The notes: generated by a model from the sequence alone, not told the origin. DNA of 64,000 nt from Micromonospora halotolerans (GCF_032108445.1 NZ_CP134876.1:5394001-5458000), one strand, 5' to 3'. Positions 9,250-20,024 are shown, counted from the stretch's first letter. Made by a program: numbers and translations.

Positions 9250-9855
9250 CTACCGCGCCGCGAGCGCGCCGGCGGCGGGCCGGGGGGTGCGGGACATGGC
9301 GTGTTCCACGACCGTGAGCAGCGCCCGCGCCACCGACGACGGGTCGCGGGCGTCGCAGGCGGTCAGGGGTACGTGGGCCGGCAGCGCGAGCGCGGCGCGG
9401 ACGTCGTCGAGCGGGTGGTGCAGCACCCCGTCGAAGAGGTTCACGCAGACCACGAAGGGCACGTCGCTGTCCTGCTCGAAGTAGTTGACCGCCGGGAACG
9501 AGGCGCCCAGGTCGCGGGTGTCGGCGAGCACCAGCGCGCCGACCGCGCCGCGGCACAGGTCGTCCCACATGGGCCAGAACCGGGGCTGGCCGGGTGTGCC
9601 GAACAGGTAGAGCACCAGGTCGGGGCCGATGGTGAGCCGGCCGAAATCCATGGCCACGGTGGTGGTCGTCTTGTCGATGCCGGGGTCCAGCCGGTCGACG
9701 GTCTCGCTGGCCGCCGTCATCCACGCCTCGGTGTTGATCGGCGGGATCTCCGAGATGGACCCGACGCAGGTGGTCTTGCCGACCCCGAAGCCGCCGGCGA
9801 TGACGATCTTCGCCGAGGTCAGCAGGGGGCTGTCAGGCAAGTTCGCGGAGGCCAT
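9250..9855 (-). CDS. cvnD: Conservon GTPase CvnD
   Basis: A 201-residue small Ras/MglA-like GTPase. The P-loop is GGFGVGKTT (residues 21-29), a switch-type DKTTTTVAMDFG follows, and YLFGTPGQPRFWPMW corresponds to the G3 region. Conservon GTPases act with the membrane-associated CvnA/B/C proteins in a prokaryotic heterotrimeric-G-protein-like signalling complex affecting development and secondary metabolism. Its start overlaps the end of cvnC by 23 nt, so the two are probably translationally coupled. Confidence 0.92.
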   Translation of the reverse strand: MASANLPDSPLLTSAKIVIAGGFGVGKTTCVGSISEIPPINTEAWMTAASETVDRLDPGIDKTTTTVAMDFGRLTIGPDLVLYLFGTPGQPRFWPMWDDLCRGAVGALVLADTRDLGASFPAVNYFEQDSDVPFVVCVNLFDGVLHHPLDDVRAALALPAHVPLTACDARDPSSVARALLTVVEHAMSRTPRPAAGALAAR

Positions 9856-10174
9856 CGCGCAGTCTCTCCAGGAGGCGGAAGTCGACGTTGTGGTGGTCGT
9901 TGTGCACCAGCAGCCGGTCGGTGGCGGCCAGGTCGTCGACGACGACCCGGGTGACCCCCAGCGAGATGCCGCACACCGCGGAGAGTTCGGCCACCGAGCG
10001 GGCCGACCGGCGGGCCTGCTCGTAGAGCGAGCGGGCCTCGGGCAGCAGCCCGGCGGCGAACACGGCGTCGTAGTAGGGCACCGACACCAGGGTGTGCACC
10101 AGCAGCGGCTGCCGGGTGCGGGTGCGGCCGGCGGTCAGCACGTACGGCCGGACCTTCCAGTACCTCATCTGCAT
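9833..10174 (-). CDS. cvnC: Conservon protein CvnC (DUF742)
   Basis: A 113-residue DUF742 protein, third in the conservon. It carries the family's hallmark VRPYVLTAGRTR near the N-terminus and a winged-helix-like C-terminal half (VAELSAVCGISLGVTRVVVDDLAA). CvnC proteins are thought to be adaptor or regulatory partners of the CvnD GTPase. ATG 10174 is 19 nt after the cvnB stop; the 3' end overlaps cvnD. Confidence 0.92.
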   Translation of the reverse strand: MQMRYWKVRPYVLTAGRTRTRQPLLVHTLVSVPYYDAVFAAGLLPEARSLYEQARRSARSVAELSAVCGISLGVTRVVVDDLAATDRLLVHNDHHNVDFRLLERLRDGLRELA

Positions 10175-10193
10175 GGTCGTCGTCCTCCGGCCG

Positions 10194-10643
10194 TCAGCGG
10201 GCCTGCGCGGCGGTCATCCGGTGCAGCTCGTGCCGGACGGCCGGCGTGAGGGCGTGCCACACGGCGCCGACGAACTGCGTCATCCGGTACGACACGACCC
10301 GCAGGTCGCAGCCGGGCGCGGCGGCCACCGCCAGGCCCGCGGACTCGCCCACCCGCATGAAGAGCAGGTGCCCGCGGGGCAGCCGGACGGTCAGGTACTC
10401 GGCGGAGCCCAGCTCCAGCAGGGCGGCGCTGCGGTCGGCCATGCTGAGCAGGCCGGCGGTCAGCGCGGCGAGCTGGTCGCCGAGGTCGCGGCCGACGCCG
10501 TGGGAGGCGGCCAGCTGCAGGCCGTCCAGTGACACCAGCATGGCGTGGTTGACCCCGGGCACGTCCTCGACGAACTGCCGGATCAGCCAGGCGCAGTCGG
10601 GCAGCCCGTTGCCCGTGCCGGTTCCCGGGTACGCGTGGTTCAT
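10194..10643 (-). CDS. cvnB: Conservon roadblock/LC7 protein CvnB
   Basis: A 149-residue roadblock/LC7-domain protein, the MglB-like partner that may act on the CvnD GTPase. Typical features are the opening CAWLIRQFVEDVPGVNHAML, LDGLQLAASHG, and GHLLFMRVGESAGLAVAA. The ATG at 10643 overlaps the cvnA stop in ATGA, so the two are coupled. The frame stays open far upstream in the antiparallel shadow of cvnA, but the real start is fixed by this overlap and by family length. Confidence 0.92.
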   Translation of the reverse strand: MNHAYPGTGTGNGLPDCAWLIRQFVEDVPGVNHAMLVSLDGLQLAASHGVGRDLGDQLAALTAGLLSMADRSAALLELGSAEYLTVRLPRGHLLFMRVGESAGLAVAAAPGCDLRVVSYRMTQFVGAVWHALTPAVRHELHRMTAAQAR

Positions 10644-11788
10644 GGCTGCCGTCCTTCGTGGTCGGTGGGGGTGCGGGCGTCGCTCACGCCGGCCGCGAAG
10701 GCGGCCGTCTCGTCCGGCCACGCCTCGGGCGGGGAGCCCCCCGCACCGGGGTCGGCGGGGGGTCGGGGCGCCGGGACCTGGTCGCGGACGCTCTCGGGCA
10801 CCCGTCGGGGCAGTCCGGTGGTGGCCCGTGGGTCGCCGGCGGGCCCGTCGAGGGTGGTGAGCCGGACGGTCGGCCCGTTGGTGCCGTCGTGGGTCGCGGC
10901 CATCGGCGTACTCCAGGGGTCGGTCCCGCGCCGGCCGGGTGGCCAGGCCGGCGGCGGCGCGGGCGCGGCGGTGGCCGGCTCCGGGGCGGGGATCTCGCAG
11001 AGCAGCGCGCCGGGGACGGCCACGGAGGCGGTGGTCCCGCCGGCGGGCCGGGTGGTGAGGGTGACCCGCAGCTGGTGGGCGACGGCCAGGTGGGCCACCA
11101 CGGCGAGCCCGAGGTGGGCCGCGGGGTCGAGGGTGACCGGGGTGGCCGGCCGGCCGCTGAGCAGCGCGTTGAGCTGGCTGAGGTGGTCGGGGTGCAGGCC
11201 CACGCCGGCGTCCTCGATCCGCAGCAGGACGCCGCCGTCCTCGGTGACGAACGCCGACACGGTGACGGCCGCGGTGGGCGGGGAGAAGCGGGTGGCGTTG
11301 TCGAGCAGCTCGGTGAGCACGCGGATCACGTCGTCGGCGGCGAACTCGACCACCGCCAGCTCGACGACGTGCCCCACCCGGATGCGCGGGTAGTGCTCGA
11401 CCGCGGAGGCGGCGGCGCGGACCACGTCGACCAGCGGGACGGTCTGGGGATCGGCGTCCTCGACCCGGCGGCCCAGCAGCACCTGCAGGTTCTCCGCGTG
11501 CCGCCGGATCCGGGTGTTCGCGTGGTCGATGCGGTAGAGCCGCTCCAGACGTTCGGGGTCCTGCTCGTCGGCCTCGACGGCCTCCAGGTGGGCGCCCATC
11601 TGGTACGCCGCGGCGAGGATCCGCAGGGCGAACTGGTCGCAGATGGCGGGCCACGGTCCGGGCCCCGGGTCCTCCCGGGGTGGTGGTTCGGGTGTCTCCG
11701 GCGGCGCGACGTCCCACCGGGCGACGGTGGGATCGAGCCAGCGGGCCGCCCGTTGCCGCCAGGTGGCCCGCGGTGGGGTGATGTCCAT
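10640..11788 (-). CDS. cvnA: Conservon sensor-kinase-like ATPase CvnA (no membrane domain)
   Basis: A 382-residue protein with a HATPase_c domain: N-box ELLDNATRFSPP, G1 box LRIEDAGVGLHPD and G2 region HLGLAVVAHLAVAH. A preceding helical region carries RIDHANTRIRRHAENL, the degenerate phosphorylation-like helix typical of conservon kinases. Many CvnA proteins are longer, with membrane and nitrate-sensor-like domains; this one has neither and ends in a Pro-rich disordered tail. The start is ATG 11788 or GTG 11797; neither has a clear ribosome site. It is first in the cvnABCD operon. The upstream interval holds an AGTTGC/GCAACT inverted repeat (11866-11871, 11883-11888) of unknown role. Confidence 0.88.
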   Translation of the reverse strand: MDITPPRATWRQRAARWLDPTVARWDVAPPETPEPPPREDPGPGPWPAICDQFALRILAAAYQMGAHLEAVEADEQDPERLERLYRIDHANTRIRRHAENLQVLLGRRVEDADPQTVPLVDVVRAAASAVEHYPRIRVGHVVELAVVEFAADDVIRVLTELLDNATRFSPPTAAVTVSAFVTEDGGVLLRIEDAGVGLHPDHLSQLNALLSGRPATPVTLDPAAHLGLAVVAHLAVAHQLRVTLTTRPAGGTTASVAVPGALLCEIPAPEPATAAPAPPPAWPPGRRGTDPWSTPMAATHDGTNGPTVRLTTLDGPAGDPRATTGLPRRVPESVRDQVPAPRPPADPGAGGSPPEAWPDETAAFAAGVSDARTPTDHEGRQP

Positions 11789-12061
11789 GCTTCTCACGAA
11801 AGAACCGACCTGTTCATGATTTTCGGCTCTGGCATGGTGCAGCAGTCAACCATCCGATGTGCGCCAGTTGCAACGTTGGAGGGCAACTTGGGGAGGTTTT
11901 CACACTCCGGTCGCCGCGCTGTCACGGTGGTGTGATCGGTCCCGGGCCACGAAACGCAACAGCCGGACGGCGGATTTTTCCGGCGGGTCGGCCGGCCGTG
12001 GGGCGGCGACCGGCGTACGGCATGATCATGGAAACGGCGTGACGCGGGAGGGGACGGGCGG

Positions 12062-12688
12062 ATGACGGTGGAGCTGCCACGCGGCGGCCGGGTGCTCTTC
12101 ATCGGCGACAGCATCACCGACGCCGGCCGGGACCGCTCCTGCGGCGACGACCTCGGCACCGGGTACGCCATGATGGCCTCCGCCTGGTTCACCGCCCGCC
12201 ACCCCGGCCACCGGGCCACCTTCCTCAACCGCGGGATCAGCGGCGACCGGGTACGTGACCTGCGGGCCCGCTGGGAGGCCGACTGCCTGGCCCTCGCCCC
12301 GCAGGTGGTGTCGGTGCTGATCGGCATCAACGACACCTGGCGGCGCTACACCCGCGACGACCCGACCAGCGCGGCCGACTTCGCCCGCGACTACCGGCAC
12401 CTGCTCGAGGCCACCCGGCCACTGGGCGCCCGGCTGGTCCTCGTCGAGCCCTTCCTGGTCCCGCTGGACGACGCGCAGCGCGCGTGGCGGGAGGACCTGG
12501 ACCCGAAGGTCGAGGTGGTCCGCACGCTCGCCGCCGAGTTCGGCGCGACCCTGGTGGCGGTGGACGAGCTGTTCCAGGCCGCCGGCGTGGACGGCCGCGT
12601 CTGGACCCGCGACGGGGTGCACCCGACTCCGTTCGGTCACGCGCTGATCGCCCAGGCCTGGCTGCGGGCGGTCAGCCCGCCGGCCTGA
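12062..12688 (+). CDS. SGNH/GDSL-type hydrolase
   Basis: A 208-residue esterase/lipase-like protein. Block I is FIGDSITDAGRD with nucleophile Ser17; block III is GINDTWRR with its Asn; block V is RDGVHPTPFGH with Asp184 and His187. It has no signal peptide, so it probably acts on soluble intracellular esters or acylated sugars. ATG follows GGAGGGG with good spacing. Natural substrate unknown. The 264-nt gap upstream, shared with divergent cvnA, holds promoters for both. Confidence 0.88.
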   Translation: MTVELPRGGRVLFIGDSITDAGRDRSCGDDLGTGYAMMASAWFTARHPGHRATFLNRGISGDRVRDLRARWEADCLALAPQVVSVLIGINDTWRRYTRDDPTSAADFARDYRHLLEATRPLGARLVLVEPFLVPLDDAQRAWREDLDPKVEVVRTLAAEFGATLVAVDELFQAAGVDGRVWTRDGVHPTPFGHALIAQAWLRAVSPPA

Positions 12689-12725
12689 GCCGGTCATCGA
12701 CGCCGATCGTGGTTAGGCTCGGCGG

Positions 12726-13106
12726 ATGCATCGCTCCCGGCTGTACGCCCTGATCCTCGACGCGCCCCGCGACGCCGCCGCTCCGGCGGTCGAGTTCTGG
12801 TCCGCGGCGCTCGGCGCGCCGACCCGCACCGACCCGGCCGAACCGCAGTTCACCGGCCTGGCCGGGGTGGTGCCCGGCCTGGTCACCGCGGTCCAGTCGG
12901 TGGACGACGCGCCCCGGCACCACCTGGACATCGAGACCGACGACGTGACCGCCGAGGTGGACCGGCTGGTCCGCCTCGGCGCCACCCCGGTCTCCCGCTG
13001 GCTCGACTGCCACGTGCTGCGGGCGCCGGGCGGTCACCTGCTCTGCGTGATCCCGGTGGCCAGCGACCCGGAGCTGTTCGCCGCGACGGCCACCCGGTGG
13101 GACTGA
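12726..13106 (+). CDS. VOC superfamily (glyoxalase-like) protein
   Basis: A 126-residue vicinal-oxygen-chelate-fold protein of the glyoxalase_6 type. It shows the typical pairing of an N-terminal module (AAPAVEFWSAALGAP) with a C-terminal module ending in LRAPGGHLLCVIP. His in RHHLDIE could be a metal ligand. Function unknown: candidates are dioxygenase, isomerase or drug-binding resistance protein. TAGGCT (12714-12719) ends 6 nt before the ATG, so the mRNA is probably leaderless. Confidence 0.8.
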   Translation: MHRSRLYALILDAPRDAAAPAVEFWSAALGAPTRTDPAEPQFTGLAGVVPGLVTAVQSVDDAPRHHLDIETDDVTAEVDRLVRLGATPVSRWLDCHVLRAPGGHLLCVIPVASDPELFAATATRWD

Positions 13107-13155
13107 CGGCCGGGAGCGGGGGTGTCGGCGCCCGTCCTCCGGGTAAGCGCCCGGG

Positions 13156-13422
13156 ATGAAGTTCCTCATCGCCGCAGCCGACACCGGCACCTACGGGTTC
13201 ACCCTGCTCGGCGACGACGGCCAGGTCGTCGCCACCGGCCGGCAGTACCCCGACAAGGCCGCCGCCCTCGCGGTCGTCGCGGACATGATGCGCGAGATCG
13301 GCGACGCCGAGATCGAGGAGCGGACCGAGCCGGCCGAGCGGGTGGCGACGCCACCGAGTCGGACGGTCGACGGGGAACCCGACCTGGCCCGGATCGGGCG
13401 GTCCGGCATCCCGCCCGTCTGA
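13156..13422 (+). CDS. Small YegP/DUF1508-like protein
   Basis: An 88-residue protein whose first 50 residues resemble the DUF1508 (YegP) repeat: a short beta hairpin (KFLIAAADTGTYGFTLLG), DDGQVVATGRQYPDKAAALA, then a helix. The C-terminal tail (EERTEPAERVATPPSR) looks disordered. DUF1508 proteins have no firmly established function. The similarity is moderate and based on pattern alone. No ribosome site is obvious. Confidence 0.55.
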   Translation: MKFLIAAADTGTYGFTLLGDDGQVVATGRQYPDKAAALAVVADMMREIGDAEIEERTEPAERVATPPSRTVDGEPDLARIGRSGIPPV

Positions 13423-13433
13423 CCGCCGGGCGC

Positions 13434-14543
13434 TCAGGCGTCCAGGGTCCGGGCGGCCAGCTCGTCCAGGACCGCCCGGACGTCCCCGTCGGTGTCGGCC
13501 AGGATCCGCCGCTGCCGGGTCGCCCCGTTGCCCTCGCGGCGCAGGCGGTCGAGCTGCCGGGTCACCAGGTCCAGGTCCCCGTACCCGGCCAGCGCGGGAG
13601 TCACGGTGGCGACCAGGTCGTCGATCAGCTCCCAGGCCGGCCGGGACCCGCCGGCGCGCAGGTCCACCAGGTCTCCGTCCACCCCGTCGTGCGCGGCGCG
13701 CCAGTGCGCCGCGGCCACCAGGCAGTCCCGGATCCGGGGCGCGGGCCGGCCCGCGCGGACCTCCTCGACCGACGTGGCGACCAGTGCCCGCAGCAGGGCG
13801 GCGACCAGCACGGTGTCATCCACCGTCGGGCAGACGTCGCCCACCCGGACCTCCACGGTGGGATAGGCGATGGACGGGCGGGCGTACCAGTAGACCATCT
13901 GGGGGTCCAGCATGATGCCGGCGTCGACGAGGTCCCGCACCGTCCGGTCGTAGTCGGCGGCGGACTCGAAGTGCGGCGTCGGCCCGACGCTCGGCCAGCG
14001 GTCGAACTGGATGGCACGCCAGCTCGCGTGCCCGGTGTCCCGCCCGTCGTGCAGGGGCGAGTTGGCGGTGAGCGCCTGCACCACGGGCAGCCAGGGCCGC
14101 AGGTGGTTGCAGACCTGCACGGCGAGTTCCCGGTCCGGCACCCCGACGTGGACGTGACACCCGCAGACCGCCGGGTCGTGCGCCACCGGCCCGTACCGGT
14201 GCGACATGGCCCGGTAGCGGTCCTTGTCCGGCACCGAGCGGTGCGGTTCGCACACCGGCGTCGCGGCGACCGCCACCAGCCGGGCCCCCGCCGCCTCCGC
14301 CGCCCGGGCCGCGGCCCGGCGGAGCACCACCAGGTGCTCCCGCAGCGCGGCCAGGTCGGTGCAGACCGGTGTCACCATCTCGACCATGCTGTGCCGGAAC
14401 TCCTGCCGGCTCTGCTCCCGGCTCGGGCCGGAGAGCGCGGCGAGCACGCGGTCGGCCACCGGCAGGCTCTGCCCGGTCACCGGGTCCAGGAGCAGGTACT
14501 CCTCCTCCACGCCAAGCGTGCAGACCGCCGGGACGGGGGCCAC
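13434..14543 (-). CDS. Carboxylate-amine ligase, glutamate-cysteine ligase type 2 (YbdK) family
   Basis: A 369-residue ATP-dependent carboxylate-amine ligase of the GCS2 fold. The N-terminal signature LGVEEEYLLLDPVTGQ, HSMVEMVTPVC, and the metal/ATP-binding CGCHVHVGVPD are all present. Such enzymes couple glutamate or a similar acid to an amine or Cys; the actual product in this genome is unknown. Actinomycetes make mycothiol rather than glutathione, so a role in another ligation is likely. GTG 14543 has GGAGG 7 nt upstream, which favours it over the in-frame GTG at 14570. It converges with the gene at 13156. Confidence 0.82.
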   Translation of the reverse strand: MAPVPAVCTLGVEEEYLLLDPVTGQSLPVADRVLAALSGPSREQSRQEFRHSMVEMVTPVCTDLAALREHLVVLRRAAARAAEAAGARLVAVAATPVCEPHRSVPDKDRYRAMSHRYGPVAHDPAVCGCHVHVGVPDRELAVQVCNHLRPWLPVVQALTANSPLHDGRDTGHASWRAIQFDRWPSVGPTPHFESAADYDRTVRDLVDAGIMLDPQMVYWYARPSIAYPTVEVRVGDVCPTVDDTVLVAALLRALVATSVEEVRAGRPAPRIRDCLVAAAHWRAAHDGVDGDLVDLRAGGSRPAWELIDDLVATVTPALAGYGDLDLVTRQLDRLRREGNGATRQRRILADTDGDVRAVLDELAARTLDA

Positions 14544-14724
14544 AGGCTCACCTCCGGTTGCGGCGGGCACGCGGCGCGGCGGACGCGTGCCGGCCTACCG
14601 CGCGGGGCAGGGCACGACCGGCGCACCGGAAACTGCGCCTGTCGCCTCACCTCACGGTACGGTCCGTGCCCGGAGCCCGGCGGCCGTTCGCCCTGATCAC
14701 CGCCCTGCCGCCCCGGCGGTGCGG

Positions 14725-15045
14725 TCAGGCGGCGCGGACGGCGAGCCGCTCGGCGCCGCCGGTCGGCCCCTCGTCGGTGGACCACCCGGTCGCGGCGTCC
14801 CGGCCCGGCTCGGCGGGCGTGCCGGCGGGCGCCGGCGCGGGACGCGGCATTTGTGCGGCGCGCAGGCCCTCCTGCGCGTTCTCCCAGGCGGCGCACGGCC
14901 AGGCGGCGCCGACGCAGCTCGGGCTGACGCAGGCCTGCTCGTCGTCGGGCTGGTGGGCGTCGGCCACCGCTGCGGAGAGGCCCCACAGCAGCGGGTCGGT
15001 GACCTCGGCCGGACGCTCGGCGCGGTCGGTGGTGGTTTCGGACAT
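14725..15045 (-). CDS. Hypothetical protein with conserved Cys/Trp motif
   Basis: A 106-residue protein of unknown function. The start is set by ATG 15045, which follows a GGGGGGAC ribosome site; the frame runs upstream to 15111 without support. It has a hydrophilic N-terminus, a central Cys-containing segment (QACVSPSCVGAAWPCAAW) that could bind metal, and a Pro/Ala-rich tail. No membrane segments or signal peptide are evident. It lies divergent from the YrdC-family gene. Confidence 0.6.
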   Translation of the reverse strand: MSETTTDRAERPAEVTDPLLWGLSAAVADAHQPDDEQACVSPSCVGAAWPCAAWENAQEGLRAAQMPRPAPAPAGTPAEPGRDAATGWSTDEGPTGGAERLAVRAA

Positions 15046-15164
15046 GGTCAGGTCCCCCCTCGTTGAGCCGCCCCTCTGTTTCCAGAACGCCCGCACGGCA
15101 AACCTGGTCACGCCGAATCTTCTCCGTTGGCCCGCGCCCGGCCCGGCGGCATAGGGTGACGGAC

Positions 15165-15785
15165 GTGGCGAGGTACTACGACCTGCACCCCGACAATCCC
15201 CAGCCGCGGGTGCTCCGGCAGGTCGGGGACCTGCTGCGCGGCGACGGTCTGATCGCCTACCCGACGGACTCCTGCTACGCCCTCGGCTGCCAGCTGGGCA
15301 ACCGTGGCGGTGTCGAGCGGATCCGTGAGATCCGCCGGCTCGACGAGCGGCACCCGTTCACCCTGGTGTGCCGCGACTTCGCGCAGCTCGGCCAGTTCGT
15401 CAAGCTCAGCAACGCGGTCTTCCGCCAGGTCAAGGCTGCCATCCCGGGCAGTTACACGTTCATCCTGCCGGCCACCTCCGAGGTGCCCCGGCGCCTCCAG
15501 GACCCGCGGCGGCGGGCCGTCGGGGTCCGCGTACCGAAGCACACGGTGACCCAGGCGCTGCTGGCCGAGCTCGGCGAACCGCTGCTCTCCAGCACCCTGC
15601 TGCTCCCCGGCGAGGAGGAGCCGCTGACCCAGGGCTGGGAGATCAAGGAGCGGCTCGACCACCTGGTCGACGCCGTGGTCGACGCGGGGGACTGCGGCCT
15701 GGAGCCGACCACCGTGGTCGACCTGACCGGGTCGGAGCCGGAGATCCTGCGCCGCGGGGCCGGGGACCCGTCCCGCTTCGAGTAG
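15165..15785 (+). CDS. YrdC/Sua5/YciO family protein (threonylcarbamoyl-AMP synthase-like)
   Basis: A 206-residue single-domain YrdC-fold protein. The nucleotide/threonine-binding elements include GLIAYPTDSCYALG, IREIRRLDERHPFTLVC, SYTFILPAT and VGVRVPKH. It lacks the extra C-terminal Sua5 domain and resembles the YciO branch, so a role in t6A tRNA modification is possible but not certain; a bona fide Sua5 may exist elsewhere. The frame is open from 15063, but GTG 15165 is 7 nt downstream of TAGGGT (15152-15157), fitting a leaderless start and the family N-terminus. Confidence 0.82.
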   Translation: MARYYDLHPDNPQPRVLRQVGDLLRGDGLIAYPTDSCYALGCQLGNRGGVERIREIRRLDERHPFTLVCRDFAQLGQFVKLSNAVFRQVKAAIPGSYTFILPATSEVPRRLQDPRRRAVGVRVPKHTVTQALLAELGEPLLSSTLLLPGEEEPLTQGWEIKERLDHLVDAVVDAGDCGLEPTTVVDLTGSEPEILRRGAGDPSRFE

Positions 15786-15860
15786 CGATCGGCCGTTCCA
15801 GCCCGTCGCGGCCCGGTGGTGCGGCACCGTGGATCCGGCGGACGGTGACGGGGGTACGGC

Positions 15861-17435
15861 GTGAGCGCACTCGTGCTGATCACGGTGCTCGGCGCCACCG
15901 TGCTCGTCGGCACCACCATCGGCGGCCGGTACAGCGTCGCGCCGCCCGTGCTGCTCATCGCGATGGGCGCGGGGCTCGGCCTGCTGCCGATGTTCGACAA
16001 CGTGATCCTCGACCCCGAGGTGGTGCTGCTGCTCTTCCTCCCGGCGATCCTCTACCGGGAGAGCCTGGTCGTCAGCCTCCGCGAGATCCGGGCCAACCTC
16101 GTCGTGATCGCCCTGCTCGCCGTGGCGCTGGTGATCCTCACGATGGTCGCCGTGGCGTACACGGCCCAGGCGCTCGGCGTCGAGCCGGCCGCCGCCTGGG
16201 TGCTCGGCGCGGTGCTCGCGCCCACCGACGCCGCCGCCGTGGCCGGCCTGGCCAAGCGGATGCCGCGCGGCATCCTCACCACGCTGCGCGCGGAGAGCCT
16301 GGTCAACGACGGCACGGCGCTGGTCCTCTTCTCGGTGGCCGTGGGGGTGATCGCCGGCGGGACGGTGCCCGACGCGCTCGAGCTGGGCGGCCAGTTCGTC
16401 GGCAAGGCGCTCGGCGGGGTCCTCGCGGGTCTGCTCGTCGGCGGCGTGGTCGTCCTGATCCGCAAGCACGTGGACGATCCGATGCGTGAGGGCGGGCTGA
16501 GCATCCTCACCCCCTTCGTCGCCTTCCTGCTGGCGGACGCCGCGCACGCCAGCGGGGTGCTCGGGGTCGTGGTGGCCGGCCTGCTGCTCTCGTACGCGGG
16601 ACCCCGGGTGATCCGGGCCCGCTCCCGGGTCACCGCGTACGCGTTCTGGGACCTGTCCACCTTCATGATCAACGGCAGCCTCTTCGTGCTGCTCGGCATG
16701 CAGGTGCCCCGGTCGCTGCGCAGCATCACGAGCCACTCGCCGCTGGAGTCGTTCGGCATCGCGGTGCTGGTCGTCCTGGTCGTGGTGGCCACCCGGATGA
16801 TCTGGGTGCAGGTGGCGGTGGCGGGGTTGCAGGGCATCGACCGCCGGGAGTCCCGCCGGGCCCGCCGCTTCGACGCCCGCGTGCGCGCCGCCGCCGGCTG
16901 GGCCGGGTTCCGCGGCGCGGTCTCGCTCGCCGCCGCGCTCGCCGTGCCGGTCACCGCGCGCGACGGGTCCCCGGTGCACGAACGCGACCTGATCATCTTC
17001 GTCACCGTGGTGGTGATCGTGCTGATCATGCTGGTGCAGGGCACCACCCTGCCGGCCGTGGTCACCTGGGCCCGCCTCATGGGGGACCGGGAGAAGGAGC
17101 ACGAGGTGCGCTGGGCCCGGATCCGGGCCACCGAGGCCGCCCTGGCGGCGCTGCCCCAGGTCGCCGCCGAACTCGGCGCCGACTCGGACACCGTGGACCG
17201 GCTCCGCGCCGACTACCAGGGCCACCTCGTGGACGTCCGCTCCCCGCGCAGCGACGAGGCCGACGAGCAGCGGGAGATGATCCGGCGGTTGCGCCTGGGC
17301 GTGCTGGACCGCAAGCGGCAGGAGGTCACCCGGCTGCGCAACAGCAACCAGATCGACGACGTGGTCCTGCGGGAGATCCAGTCGGCCATCGACATCGAGG
17401 AGATCCGGCTGCTGGGCCCGGAACCGGAGGACTGA
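15861..17435 (+). CDS. CPA1 family Na+/H+ antiporter
   Basis: A 524-residue membrane antiporter exchanging Na+ (or K+) for H+, important in pH and salt homeostasis. About twelve hydrophobic segments span residues 1-395. The ion-binding signatures are LAPTDAAAVAGLAKRMPRG (Asp123) and RAESLVNDGTALVLFS (Glu145, Asp150). A charged cytoplasmic C-terminal tail of about 120 residues is rich in Arg and Glu and may be regulatory. GTG 15861 is preceded by a GGGGGT stretch. It ends at a strong hairpin shared with the convergent xylanase gene. Confidence 0.93.
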   Translation: MSALVLITVLGATVLVGTTIGGRYSVAPPVLLIAMGAGLGLLPMFDNVILDPEVVLLLFLPAILYRESLVVSLREIRANLVVIALLAVALVILTMVAVAYTAQALGVEPAAAWVLGAVLAPTDAAAVAGLAKRMPRGILTTLRAESLVNDGTALVLFSVAVGVIAGGTVPDALELGGQFVGKALGGVLAGLLVGGVVVLIRKHVDDPMREGGLSILTPFVAFLLADAAHASGVLGVVVAGLLLSYAGPRVIRARSRVTAYAFWDLSTFMINGSLFVLLGMQVPRSLRSITSHSPLESFGIAVLVVLVVVATRMIWVQVAVAGLQGIDRRESRRARRFDARVRAAAGWAGFRGAVSLAAALAVPVTARDGSPVHERDLIIFVTVVVIVLIMLVQGTTLPAVVTWARLMGDREKEHEVRWARIRATEAALAALPQVAAELGADSDTVDRLRADYQGHLVDVRSPRSDEADEQREMIRRLRLGVLDRKRQEVTRLRNSNQIDDVVLREIQSAIDIEEIRLLGPEPED

Positions 17436-17454
17436 GCTCCGGCCGCCGGACGGC

Positions 17455-17487
17455 GGGGCCCGGCGCGGCGGCGCCGCGCCGGGCCCC
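17455..17487. terminator. Near-perfect 33-nt GC palindrome between convergent genes
   Basis: Two 16-nt arms (17455-17470 and 17472-17487, starting GGGGCCCGGCGCGGCG) are exact inverse complements around a single central base. It lies between the antiporter and xylanase stops and probably terminates both. Confidence 0.8.
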
Positions 17488-17493
17488 GGACGG

Positions 17494-19519
<2,026 letters not shown>

Positions 19520-19522
19520 CGC

Positions 19523-19557
19523 GCCGGGCGGGGGCGCCGAGAGGGCCCCCGCCCGGC
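19523..19557. terminator. Perfect 13-bp hairpin
   Basis: GCCGGGCGGGGGC (19523-19535) pairs exactly with GCCCCCGCCCGGC (19545-19557) across 9 nt. It lies just past the stop of the small secreted protein on the minus strand and right after the protease remnant on the plus strand. Confidence 0.75.
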
Positions 19558-19565
19558 CCGTCCGG

Positions 19566-19925
19566 TCAGCCGGCGCAGTTGTTGTTGCGCGCCGGCTGGG
19601 TGAGCTTCTCCTGCGTGCCGAACTTCGCGTACAGCCGCAGGTAGCACGGCAGCTCGACGTCGCCGTAGTAGCTGACGACCTGGTTGTCGTAGTGCGTCGT
19701 GCCGCTCTCGGTGACCTGCCAGCTGCCGCCGTCGCCGGACTGGATCTCCCAGTAGACGTCGCCGGAGCAGCCCTCCAGGCCCCGGGCCCAGGCGATGATG
19801 TTGGCCCCGTTGTAGATCTCGGACTGCACCAGGGTGCAGGCCGCCGCCTGCGCCGGTGCGGCGCCGACGAACAGTCCCGCCGTCAGCAACGCCCCCGCAC
19901 CGACCGCCGACATCAGCTTGCGCAT
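19566..19925 (-). CDS. Small secreted protein of unknown function
   Basis: A 119-residue protein with a clear signal peptide (about residues 1-28, ending APAQA) and a mature part of about 90 residues rich in Tyr, Gly and Trp. Four Cys residues (in AACTL, EGCSG, ELPCYL, NNNC) suggest two disulfides. ATG 19925 follows GGAGGGG; the longer frame to 19985 has no ribosome site. No family is recognised. The upstream 100 nt are unusually AT-rich and probably hold its promoter. Confidence 0.75.
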   Translation of the reverse strand: MRKLMSAVGAGALLTAGLFVGAAPAQAAACTLVQSEIYNGANIIAWARGLEGCSGDVYWEIQSGDGGSWQVTESGTTHYDNQVVSYYGDVELPCYLRLYAKFGTQEKLTQPARNNNCAG

Positions 19926-20024
19926 GGTCCGACCCCTCCAAGGTGGATAGTGGATCACTTCCGTGGAGGGTATCCGCTGATGCAAACAAGCTTCAATATT
20001 GAGCGTGATGATTGGTGGAAATTT

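Noticed and set aside
15108..17225. 705-codon minus-strand open frame rich in His/Asp
   Set aside because: Antisense to the YrdC and antiporter genes; composition follows from complementary membrane-protein codons.
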